Shown piece after piece: positions 1 through 6,246 of a stretch of 6,807 nt of DNA. Both the position numbers and the translations under genes were made by a program. The notes below the pieces were generated by a model, which worked only from the letters and a program-made list of their open reading frames with translations, did no database searches and was not told the origin of the DNA. The DNA is from Xanthobacteraceae bacterium (lineage in GTDB: Bacteria; Pseudomonadota; Alphaproteobacteria; Rhizobiales; Xanthobacteraceae): contig JASHQO010000131.1 in NCBI GenBank assembly GCA_030039105.1, positions 1 to 6,807 of the forward strand, in the 5' to 3' direction. The first letter of the stretch is position 1, and every line of letters starts with the position of its first letter.

Positions 1-1
1 G

Positions 2-118
2 CGCGCTTTCGTCTTGGTGCCGCTCGCCGAGATTGCCGCCGACAGGCCCATCGGCGGCAATCGCGTGCGCGAGGCGCTGGCACGGCTGGACACAACCGGC
101 ATCGAAAGGCTCCGATAG
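2..118 (+). CDS. folK: FolK (HPPK) C-terminal fragment, 5' end outside window
   Basis: The frame beginning at base 2 reads RAFVLVPLAEIAADRPIGG and continues to a TAG stop at 116-118, giving 38 codons. This matches the end of 2-amino-4-hydroxy-6-hydroxymethyldihydropteridine pyrophosphokinase, where a conserved R-x-F-V/M-L-x-P-L-x-E-I-A segment forms the last strand and is followed by a short helix (E. coli FolK has RGFMLWPLFEIAPEL here). The enzyme transfers pyrophosphate from ATP to the pterin in cytosolic folate synthesis. The catalytic residues lie upstream of the window and cannot be checked. The gene runs in the same direction as the mutase genes, 64 bases ahead of the small-subunit start, so read-through into them is possible. 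The call rests on a short tail only. Confidence 0.8.
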   Translation, partial: RAFVLVPLAEIAADRPIGGNRVREALARLDTTGIERLR

Positions 119-150
119 CCGGCCCACGGCTGGCACGGCGGGGCTGGTTG

Positions 151-166
151 GCCGGCGGGCGCCGGC
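151..166. other. GC-rich inverted repeat in the folK-mutA gap
   Basis: Two copies of GCCGGC at 151-156 and 161-166 are separated by GGGC, so the transcript could fold into a 6-bp stem with a 4-base loop. There is no run of T after it, so it is not a convincing intrinsic terminator. GCCGGC is also a common hexamer in this DNA, so chance is a reasonable explanation. The rest of the 119-182 gap shows no clear promoter, and the Shine-Dalgarno match before the ATG at 183 is weak. Confidence 0.3.
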
Positions 167-182
167 ATGGCAATTTGCAGCG

Positions 183-2033
183 ATGACCGAGCCGCAAGAC
201 CCAAAGCCGACTGCCGCATTTGCCCCGGCGACGGAGCAGGCGTGGCGCGGTCTGGTCGACAAGGCGCTCAAGGGCGCGCCGTTCGCCACGCTCGAGAGCC
301 GCACCCACGACGGCCTGACCATTGAGCCGCTCTACCGGCGCGCGACCGAGGCCGCAGCCATCGCCGGCCGGCCGCCGGGCGCGGCATGGACCATCATGCA
401 GCGCGTCGATCATCCCGATCCGGCCGCCGCCAATGCCCAAATCCTCGACGATCTGGAGAATGGCGGGACCGGCTTGGTGCTGGTTTTCGCCGGCTCGATC
501 AGCGCCAACGGTTTTGGCCTTGATCCGTCGGCGGCGACTCTGGCACGCACGCTCGATGGCGTGAAACTCGATGCCGGCATTGCCGTCGACCTCAATCTAT
601 CGCCGCCGACGCGGCATGCGGTCCGCGATCTCGCTGCGCTGGTGAAAAGCCGCGGCATCGATCCGGCGCAGGTCGACCTGCGCTGGGGCATCGATCCCAT
701 CGGCGGCTTTGCCGCGACCGGCGGTAGCGCCAAATCCTGGAACGCGCTGGCGCCCGCTTTCGCGACCATGATCGGCGAACTTGCCGGCGACAATTTTCGC
801 GGCCGGTTCGCGGTCGCCGACGGCCGCATCGTTCACAATGCCGGCGGCTCGCAGGCGCAGGAGCTCGCCTTCGCCCTCGCCAGCGCCATCGCTTATCTGC
901 GCGCCCTCGAAGCGGGCGGCATGGCGCTTGCGGCAGCCCGCGACGCCATCTATTTCCGGCTGTCGGCCGACGCTGACCAGTTCTTGACCATGGCGAAATT
1001 CCGCGCCGCGCGCAAACTCTGGGCGCGCGTCGAGCAGGCGTGCGGGCTCACGCCGAAGCCCGCGCTCGTCGCCGCCGAAACCGCCTGGCGCACCATGACC
1101 AAGCGCGATCCTTACGTGAACATGCTGCGCACCACGATCGCGGTGGCTGCCGCCGGCCTCGGCGGCGCCGACGCCATCACCGCGCTGCCGCACACCGCAC
1201 CGCTCGGCCTGCCGGACGCTTTCGCGCGCCGCATCGCTCGCAACACCCAACTGGTGCTGCTCGAAGAATCGAACCTCGCCCGTGTCGCCGATCCGGCCGC
1301 CGGCGCCGGCGCGCTGGAGGCGATCACCGGGCAGATGTGCCATGCGGCGTGGTCGGCGTTCCAGCAGATCGAGGACGCCGGCGGCGCCTGGGCCGCGTTG
1401 GAGCGCGGCCTGATCCAGCAAGACGTGGCCGCGGTGCGTGCCGAGCGCGAAAATGCAATCGCGCGGCGCACCGATATTTTGACCGGCACCAACGAATATC
1501 CCGACATCAACGAGGTAGTGCCCGCCGTGCTCGACGTCGCGCCGGTCACGCCGCCGCAAGATCGCGCGGCGACCATCAAAGCCGCGGCGCTGCCGCGCAT
1601 CCGCCTCGCCGAGCCATTCGAGCAACTCCGCGACGCCTCCGACAGAATTCTGGCGCAAACCGGCGCGCGGCCAAGAATCTTTCTCGCCACCCTCGGCAAG
1701 CTTGCCGACTATGGCGGCCGCGCCAACTTCGCCAAGAATTTTTTCGAGGCCGGTGGCATCGCGGCGGTCGAGCGCGAAGGCACGACGCTCGCCGCTTTTG
1801 CCGCATCGGGCGCCAAACTCGCCTGCTTGTGCGGCGCCGACGAGACCTATGCCGGCGAAGCCGAAGCCACTGCGGTAGCGCTCAAAGCGGCCGGAGCGCG
1901 GCACATTTATCTTGCCGGCCGCGCCGGCGCGCTTGAACAGGCGCTGCGCAAGGCCGGCATCGGCACCTTCATCCATGCCGGCTGCGATGCGCTGGCAACC
2001 TTGCGCGCCGCGTATCAGGTCTTGGCCGGCTGA
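183..2033 (+). CDS. mutA: Methylmalonyl-CoA mutase small (beta) subunit
   Basis: A 616-residue protein of the methylmalonyl-CoA mutase family, close to the 638-residue small subunit of Propionibacterium shermanii. The family TIM barrel covers roughly residues 30-460; the segment RIARNTQLVLLEESNLARV is the clearest match to the large subunit (RIARNTQIVLARESG there). A cobalamin-domain-like fold begins near residue 495 (RPRIFLATLG). At 504-512 the sequence is LGKLADYGG where the large subunit has IGQDGHDRG, so the cobalt-ligand His is replaced by Asp509 and the motif Asp by Leu507. That is expected of the non-catalytic small subunit, which pairs with the large subunit in the cytosol. I chose the ATG at 183 because homology starts shortly after it. 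A TTG at 33 keeps the frame open but would overlap folK and add an unrelated leader. The large subunit follows 89 bases later. Confidence 0.93.
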   Translation: MTEPQDPKPTAAFAPATEQAWRGLVDKALKGAPFATLESRTHDGLTIEPLYRRATEAAAIAGRPPGAAWTIMQRVDHPDPAAANAQILDDLENGGTGLVLVFAGSISANGFGLDPSAATLARTLDGVKLDAGIAVDLNLSPPTRHAVRDLAALVKSRGIDPAQVDLRWGIDPIGGFAATGGSAKSWNALAPAFATMIGELAGDNFRGRFAVADGRIVHNAGGSQAQELAFALASAIAYLRALEAGGMALAAARDAIYFRLSADADQFLTMAKFRAARKLWARVEQACGLTPKPALVAAETAWRTMTKRDPYVNMLRTTIAVAAAGLGGADAITALPHTAPLGLPDAFARRIARNTQLVLLEESNLARVADPAAGAGALEAITGQMCHAAWSAFQQIEDAGGAWAALERGLIQQDVAAVRAERENAIARRTDILTGTNEYPDINEVVPAVLDVAPVTPPQDRAATIKAAALPRIRLAEPFEQLRDASDRILAQTGARPRIFLATLGKLADYGGRANFAKNFFEAGGIAAVEREGTTLAAFAASGAKLACLCGADETYAGEAEATAVALKAAGARHIYLAGRAGALEQALRKAGIGTFIHAGCDALATLRAAYQVLAG

Positions 2034-2050
2034 AGCCGGCTTAAGGCCTT
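2025..2050. other. Hairpin overlapping the mutA stop, with adjacent palindrome
   Basis: GCCGGC at 2025-2030 and again at 2035-2040 flank TGAA, which includes the mutA TGA stop (2031-2033), giving a 6-bp stem with a 4-base loop. Immediately after lies the perfect palindrome AAGGCCTT at 2043-2050. A T-rich patch (TTTTGTTG, 2061-2068) follows but is too far from the stem for a standard intrinsic terminator. The structure could protect the mutA message or modulate read-through into mutB. The remaining gap to 2122 holds the mutB ribosome-binding site and no promoter I can support. Confidence 0.3.
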
Positions 2051-2109
2051 TCCGGTCGCATTTTGTTGCAGTGCGTGATAGACTTAGGCCAATACCGCCG
2101 GGCTCCTCT

Positions 2110-2113
2110 AGGA
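2110..2113 (+). promoter_or_regulatory. Ribosome-binding site for mutB
   Basis: AGGA lies 9 bases before the ATG at 2123, normal Shine-Dalgarno spacing. It supports 2123 over the in-frame TTG at 2063, which would add a 20-residue leader with no family similarity. Confidence 0.6.
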
Positions 2114-2122
2114 TCAGAAGCG

Positions 2123-4267
2123 ATGAGCCAAATCCCGGATTTCAGTCGGATCGACTTTGCCGCCGCAAGCGCGGCAACGGCCGTGCCCTGGCTCACGCCG
2201 GAAGGCATTTCGGTCAAGGGCAGCTACGCCGCCGCCGACCTCGCCGGCATCGACGCCATCGACGGCTTCCCGGGCATCGCGCCGTTCCTGCGCGGCCCCT
2301 ACCCGACCATGTACGTCACGCAGCCGTGGACCATCCGGCAATATGCCGGCTTCTCAACGGCGGAAGATTCCAACGCCTTCTACCGGCGCAATCTCGCCGC
2401 CGGACAAAAGGGCCTCTCCATCGCCTTCGATCTCGCCACCCACCGCGGCTACGACTCCGACCACCCGCGCGTCTCCGGCGACGTCGGCATGGCGGGCGTC
2501 GCGATCGATTCGATCTACGACATGCGCACGCTGTTCGCCGGCATCCCGCTCGACCAGATGTCGGTGTCGATGACCATGAACGGCGCGGTGCTGCCGGTGC
2601 TGGCGCTCTACATCGTCGCGGCGGAGGAACAGGGCGTGCCGCACGAAAAACTCGCCGGCACCATTCAGAACGACATTCTCAAAGAATTCATGGTGCGCAA
2701 CACCTATATCTATCCGCCGAAACCGTCGCTGCGCATCATCTCCGACATTTTCTCCTACACCTCGGCGCATATGCCGAAGTTCAATTCGATCTCCATCTCC
2801 GGCTATCACATGCAGGAAGCCGGTGCGACCGCCGACCTCGAGCTCGCCTACACCTTGGCCGACGGCGTCGAATACGTGCGCGCCGGCCTGGCCGCCAACC
2901 TCGCCATCGACCGCTTCGCGCCGCGGCTGTCGTTCTTCTTCGGCATCGGCATGAATTATTTCATGGAGGTGGCGAAGCTGCGCGCCGCGCGGCTGATCTG
3001 GGCCGAGCTGATGCAGCCGTTCGCGCCAAAGGACGAACGCTCGCTGTCGCTGCGCACCCACTGCCAGACCTCGGGCTGGTCGCTCGCCGCCCAGGACGTG
3101 TTCAACAACGTGGCGCGCACCGCGATCGAAGCCATGGCCGCGACCCAAGGCGCAACGCAGTCGCTGCACACCAATGCGCTCGACGAAGCGTTGGCGCTGC
3201 CGACGGATTTTTCCGCGCGCATCGCGCGGAATACGCAGATCGTGCTGGCGCGCGAGAGCGGCACCACCCGCGTCATCGACCCGTGGGGCGGCTCGTTCTA
3301 TGTCGAACGGCTGACCCACGATCTGGCCGACAAGGCCTTCGCCCATATCCGAGAGGTGGAACAGCTCGGCGGCATGACGCGGGCGATCGAAACCGGCCTG
3401 CCCAAGCTGCGCATCGAGGAAGCCGCCGCCCGCACCCAGGCGCGTATCGACGCCGGCGCGCAAGCCGTGATCGGCGTCAACAAATACCGGCCGCAGACCG
3501 AAGCGCCGATCGACGTGCTCAAGGTCGACAACGCCGCGGTGCGGCAATTGCAGGTCGATAAGCTTGCCCGGCTCAAGCGCGACCGCGATCCGAAGGCGGT
3601 CGCCGAGGCGCTGGCTTCGCTGACTCGCGGTGCCGCCGGCGGCAATGCCAACCTGCTCGCACTCGCCATCGACGCGGCGCGCGCCAAGGCCACGGTCGGC
3701 GAGATTTCGCTGGCGCTCGAACAAGTGTTCGGGCGCCACCAGGCGGAGATCAAGGCCATCTCCGGCATCTACCGACGGGAGGTCGGCATGGCGGACGCCA
3801 TCGAGCGGGTGCAAAAGCTCGTCGCCCAATTCGAGGACGACGAAGGCCGCCGCCCGCGCATCCTGGTCGCCAAGATCGGCCAGGACGGCCACGACCGCGG
3901 CCAGAAGGTGATCGCCACCGCGTTCGCCGACCTCGGCTTCGACGTCGACATCGGCGCGCTGTTCGCGACGCCCGCCGAAGCCGCGCGCCAGGCGGTCGAG
4001 AACGACGTGCATATTCTGGGCGTGTCCTCGCTCGCCGCCGCGCACTTGACCCTGGTGCCGGAGCTCAAAGCCGAGCTGACCAAGCAAGGCCGCGGCGATA
4101 TCATGATCGTGGTCGGCGGCGTGGTGCCGCCGCAGGACTACGACGCGCTGAAAAAAGCCGGCGCCGAAGCGATCTTCCCGCCCGGCACCGTGATCGCCGA
4201 AGCCGCCGAGGCGCTGCTGCACACGCTCAACAAGCGGCTCGGGCACGCGCAGGCGGCGGCGGAGTAA
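2123..4267 (+). CDS. mutB: Methylmalonyl-CoA mutase large (alpha) catalytic subunit
   Basis: A 714-residue adenosylcobalamin-dependent mutase that interconverts (R)-methylmalonyl-CoA and succinyl-CoA by radical rearrangement, the last step from propionyl-CoA into the TCA cycle. The TIM barrel fills about residues 25-545. It carries YPTMY...RQYAGFS, with Tyr74 matching P. shermanii Tyr89; EFMVRNTYIYPP, with Arg192 matching Arg207, which binds the substrate carboxylate; and SISGYHMQEAGA, with Tyr228/His229 matching Tyr243/His244. The Tyr and Arg pair favour methylmalonyl-CoA over isobutyryl-CoA mutase, where these are Phe and Gln. The B12 domain starts near residue 577, and GQDGHDRG (586-593) gives the lower cobalt ligand His590. 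Length is normal for the family. Gln67 sits where the P. shermanii enzyme has CoA-contacting Arg82. It is co-oriented with mutA, and its TAA stop abuts the antitoxin remnant. The related E. coli Sbm works as a single chain, but a small-subunit gene next door indicates the heterodimeric type. Confidence 0.96.
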   Translation: MSQIPDFSRIDFAAASAATAVPWLTPEGISVKGSYAAADLAGIDAIDGFPGIAPFLRGPYPTMYVTQPWTIRQYAGFSTAEDSNAFYRRNLAAGQKGLSIAFDLATHRGYDSDHPRVSGDVGMAGVAIDSIYDMRTLFAGIPLDQMSVSMTMNGAVLPVLALYIVAAEEQGVPHEKLAGTIQNDILKEFMVRNTYIYPPKPSLRIISDIFSYTSAHMPKFNSISISGYHMQEAGATADLELAYTLADGVEYVRAGLAANLAIDRFAPRLSFFFGIGMNYFMEVAKLRAARLIWAELMQPFAPKDERSLSLRTHCQTSGWSLAAQDVFNNVARTAIEAMAATQGATQSLHTNALDEALALPTDFSARIARNTQIVLARESGTTRVIDPWGGSFYVERLTHDLADKAFAHIREVEQLGGMTRAIETGLPKLRIEEAAARTQARIDAGAQAVIGVNKYRPQTEAPIDVLKVDNAAVRQLQVDKLARLKRDRDPKAVAEALASLTRGAAGGNANLLALAIDAARAKATVGEISLALEQVFGRHQAEIKAISGIYRREVGMADAIERVQKLVAQFEDDEGRRPRILVAKIGQDGHDRGQKVIATAFADLGFDVDIGALFATPAEAARQAVENDVHILGVSSLAAAHLTLVPELKAELTKQGRGDIMIVVGGVVPPQDYDALKKAGAEAIFPPGTVIAEAAEALLHTLNKRLGHAQAAAE

Positions 4268-4314
4268 AGGACCGCGACGAGATCATCGCCAAGCTCAAAG
4301 AGATCGCCCCGGCG
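4267..4314 (+). other. Orphaned N-terminal coding segment of the MNT gene (start codon lost)
   Basis: In the frame of the downstream nucleotidyltransferase these 16 codons read KDRDEIIAKLKEIAPA, a typical first helix of small MNT-domain proteins, which usually begin M-x-R-D-E-I-I. The first codon, AAG at 4267-4269, shares its first A with the mutB stop TAA (4265-4267). An ATG here would make the common TAATG stop-start overlap, with GGAG at 4261-4264 just upstream. One base (A at 4268 instead of T) therefore separates this from a normal start. No ATG, GTG or TTG was found in frame over the roughly 50 bases further upstream that I read. Either the start has mutated, the base call is wrong, or a very unusual start is used. 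Confidence 0.6.
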
Positions 4315-4560
4315 TTGCGCGCCGAGGGCGTGACGGGGCTTGCCATTTTCGGATCGCGGGCCCGTGGCGACGCCCTGCAAGAGAGCGACCTCGACATACT
4401 GATCGACGTCGATGACACGAAATTCTTTGGGCTCGCTCTCGTTGATGTCCAACGCATCACTAAGAAAGCAAGGGGCCTGGAAACTCAAGCCGAAATGCGG
4501 CGCTCGATCGAGCCGAGATTTGCGCGACGGATAGCCGATGATCTCATAAAGGTATTCTAG
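4315..4560 (+). CDS. MNT-domain nucleotidyltransferase, MntA-type antitoxin; probably start-damaged
   Basis: From the first available start (TTG at 4315) this encodes 81 residues. The minimal nucleotidyltransferase signature is intact: GSRARGDALQESDLD (residues 13-27) fits GSx10DxD, whose two Asp residues bind metal in the polymerase-beta-type fold. In characterised MntA-HepT modules this protein is the antitoxin and adds AMP to a tyrosine of the HEPN toxin. A HEPN-type start follows 2 bases after the TAG stop, the usual bicistronic order. The 81-residue version lacks the first helix, which is still encoded at 4267-4314; with it the protein would be 97 residues, the expected size. The TTG has no well-placed Shine-Dalgarno, so the product is doubtful. 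GC is about 53% (63 of 120 bases at 4381-4500) against about 68% in two mutB samples, suggesting an acquired gene. Domain identity is firm; whether it is expressed is not. Confidence 0.72.
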   Translation: MRAEGVTGLAIFGSRARGDALQESDLDILIDVDDTKFFGLALVDVQRITKKARGLETQAEMRRSIEPRFARRIADDLIKVF

Positions 4561-4562
4561 GA

Positions 4563-4757
4563 ATGCCTCCGTCCCTCGCCGACCGAGTTGTTCACATCCT
4601 CACGGCTATCGATACCATTCAGAGTCTCATCGCCGACAAAGCCCTGCGGGATTTTACGAACGACCCGCGACGGTCCCCCACGTCTTCGCCAATTGCTCCG
4701 CGCCGCGCAGCGCCACGGCGAAGATCGTGTAGGTCGGGTTCGACGCGCCTTCAGTAG
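4563..4757 (+). pseudogene. HEPN/DUF86 (HepT-type) toxin, truncated after about 35 codons
   Basis: An ATG at 4563 with AAAGG 10 bases ahead (4548-4552) opens a frame reading MPPSLADRVVHILTAIDTIQ and on to DFTNDP. This is the first helix of a DUF86/HEPN toxin of the kind paired with MNT antitoxins. After about 4667 the frame reads Arg/Ser/Pro-rich sequence (from RRSPTSSP to its TAG stop at 4755-4757) that is simply the antisense of the convergent GMC oxidoreductase gene. Full HepT proteins are about 110-140 residues, and the RNase motif R-x4-6-H lies in the missing part. The toxin should therefore be inactive. Its start, spacing and frame are undamaged, so the loss looks like a deletion or rearrangement with its breakpoint near 4660-4675. 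Calling this a HEPN protein relies on about 35 residues plus the MNT neighbour. Confidence 0.68.
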
Positions 4758-6231
4758 GAAAGATGCAGGGGCCGGCCATCCACAAGTTGCCGATTTCGTG
4801 GGTCTGGCCGTAGCTGTTGGTGACGGAGTTCGACGAGTCCGTGCCCATGACGGCGCCGCCGTGCAGATGGCTGGTCGGCATCACCGGGCCCTTGCCGGGC
4901 CACGATTCCCTGGCGTCGGTCGCCTTGGCGATCTTCATGCCCTGGTCGAAATTGGCGTTCCACAGCGCCACCGCATCCTCGTCGAAGCTGTGGACCAGCC
5001 GCGCCATCGGCAGGCCGTATTCGTCCTTGTCGCTGACGAGCTCGACGCGGTTTTCCAGTTGCGGCACCTCCTCGCCGAAGATCGTCAGATGAGTGAGGCC
5101 GCGGGCGGCGCGCTTCATGTAGGCGGCAAATTCGGCGCCGAACAGATCGCCGCGCGCCTGCGCGTAGTCGCTGGTCTTGTGCGAGGCGCCGGCGGAAATG
5201 AAGGAGGAGCCGAACGCGTTCGGGTAGCTGGTCTTGGCGTAGCGGTCGTACGACATGAACTGAGCGCCGACGGTCCCCATGTGCGGGGCGATGTCCTCAT
5301 CGAACAGCGCCCAGGTGCCGGCGATGTGATGGGTCATCATGAACTTGCCGACCAGCTCGTTTGAGTTGGCGAGCCCCTTGGGGTGCTTGTCGGTCGCGGA
5401 ATTGAGCAGGATGCGCGGGTTTTGCGCCGACCAGGCGGCGAGAATGACGACGCTCGCCTCCTGCACCTGGCGCTCCTTCCTGGCGTCGTAATATTCGACG
5501 CCGATGGCGCGGGTGCCGTCGGCGTTGGTGAGGACGCGCGTGACGTTGCTCAACGCACGCACCTCGGCGCCGGCTTTGCGCGCCTCGCCAAGATAGGTGA
5601 CCACCGGATTGGCCAGCGCCCCGATCGGGCAGCCGACCGCGCACCAGCCGTCATAGATGCAGGCGGCGCGGCCCTTGAACGCCGTCGAATTCATGCCGTT
5701 CGCCATCGGCACCAGCGTGATGTCGTTGGCCTTGGCGCCCTTGAGCCAGACCTCGCCGGCCGGGAACACCTTCATCGGCGGCATCGGATAGGGCATGCCG
5801 GCCGGCCGCCATTTCTCTTCCGCCTTGGCGTCGCCGGAGACGCCGATATCGGCCGCCACCTTGTCGTAGTAGGGCGCCACGTCTTCGTAGGCGATGGGCC
5901 AGTCGTGGCCGCGATTGTGCTCGCTCTTCATCTTGAAGTCGGTCGGCAGATAGCGCGGGAATTGCGCGAAATAATGCAGCGCCGCGCCGCCAACCGCGTA
6001 AGCGCTCTGATTGCCGTAGGCGAATGGATGCTTGCCGCCGAGCAGGATCGGGCCGCCGGCAGGTTTCAGCCGCCGGCCCCATATGTCGGAACTGATGAGA
6101 TCAGAGAGCTGCCGCTCGGGCCCGTTGTCGAGGACGACGACCTTCTTGCCGGCTTTGGCCAGGATCGAAGCATACACCGAGCCCGAGGCGCCGGAGCCGA
6201 CCACCACCGCATCGACTTTTTCCCCTGCCAT
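4654..6231 (-). CDS. GMC-family FAD dehydrogenase, catalytic subunit (gluconate 2-DH / FAD-GDH-like)
   Basis: A 525-residue flavoprotein expected to oxidise a sugar, sugar acid or polyol; the substrate cannot be read from sequence. The N-terminal Rossmann fold has VVGSGASG (GxGxxG at residues 12-17) and an acidic strand end (VVVLDNGP, Asp35). Cys191, Cys197 and Cys201 (CIYDGWCAVGC) have the spacing of the 3Fe-4S ligands in Burkholderia cepacia FAD-glucose dehydrogenase. The C-terminal GMC domain (about 395-515) has HLHGGAVMG, with His455 in the catalytic His position of HPxGTxxMG, and Asn498 in GASNPTYTIFA as the partner residue. It has no signal peptide of its own, so it likely leaves by hitch-hiking with the Tat-signal small subunit encoded just upstream. 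The ATG at 6231 is supported by a strong Shine-Dalgarno overlapping the previous stop. The last residues (GRS) and the TAA stop fall inside the HEPN remnant, so the original 3' end may have been altered. Confidence 0.9.
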   Translation of the reverse strand: MAGEKVDAVVVGSGASGSVYASILAKAGKKVVVLDNGPERQLSDLISSDIWGRRLKPAGGPILLGGKHPFAYGNQSAYAVGGAALHYFAQFPRYLPTDFKMKSEHNRGHDWPIAYEDVAPYYDKVAADIGVSGDAKAEEKWRPAGMPYPMPPMKVFPAGEVWLKGAKANDITLVPMANGMNSTAFKGRAACIYDGWCAVGCPIGALANPVVTYLGEARKAGAEVRALSNVTRVLTNADGTRAIGVEYYDARKERQVQEASVVILAAWSAQNPRILLNSATDKHPKGLANSNELVGKFMMTHHIAGTWALFDEDIAPHMGTVGAQFMSYDRYAKTSYPNAFGSSFISAGASHKTSDYAQARGDLFGAEFAAYMKRAARGLTHLTIFGEEVPQLENRVELVSDKDEYGLPMARLVHSFDEDAVALWNANFDQGMKIAKATDARESWPGKGPVMPTSHLHGGAVMGTDSSNSVTNSYGQTHEIGNLWMAGPCIFPTEGASNPTYTIFAVALRGAEQLAKTWGTVAGRS

Positions 6232-6234
6232 GAC

Positions 6235-6246
6235 GCGCTCTCCTCA
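6235..6246 (-). promoter_or_regulatory. Ribosome-binding site for the GMC subunit, overlapping the upstream stop
   Basis: On the minus strand the small-subunit TGA (6246-6244) runs into GGAGAG, 6 bases ahead of the ATG at 6231. The overlap of stop and Shine-Dalgarno suggests the two subunits are translationally coupled, consistent with fixed stoichiometry. Confidence 0.65.

Noticed and set aside
151..166. Intrinsic terminator after folK
   Set aside because: The hairpin has no downstream T run and the hexamer is common in this DNA.
33..182. Upstream TTG start for the small mutase subunit, giving a 666-residue protein
   Set aside because: It would overlap the folK end in another frame and adds 50 residues with no family similarity. 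The ATG at 183 gives the expected length.
597..1976. Long minus-strand open frame antisense to mutA
   Set aside because: Its translation is Arg/Gly/Ala-rich with no recognisable motif. Long antisense frames are normal in GC-rich coding DNA, and mutA on the other strand is unambiguous.
2063..2122. TTG start at 2063 for the large mutase subunit
   Set aside because: The added 20 residues have no family resemblance, and the ATG at 2123 has a well-spaced AGGA.
1912..3561. Plus-strand 549-codon frame bridging mutA and mutB
   Set aside because: It is Arg/Pro-rich with no motif and overlaps two well-supported genes in another frame.
2354..4246. 630-codon minus-strand open frame antisense to mutB
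   Set aside because: It lies wholly inside a highly conserved mutase gene and reads as low-complexity His/Arg/Gly/Val sequence, a codon-bias shadow.
4560..4700. Bidirectional terminator between the convergent genes
   Set aside because: I looked for a GC stem with flanking T runs and found none; the coding frames overlap instead.
4588..5364. Plus-strand 258-codon frame across the HEPN remnant and GMC gene
   Set aside because: It is mostly the antisense of the GMC C-terminal domain and shows no family features.
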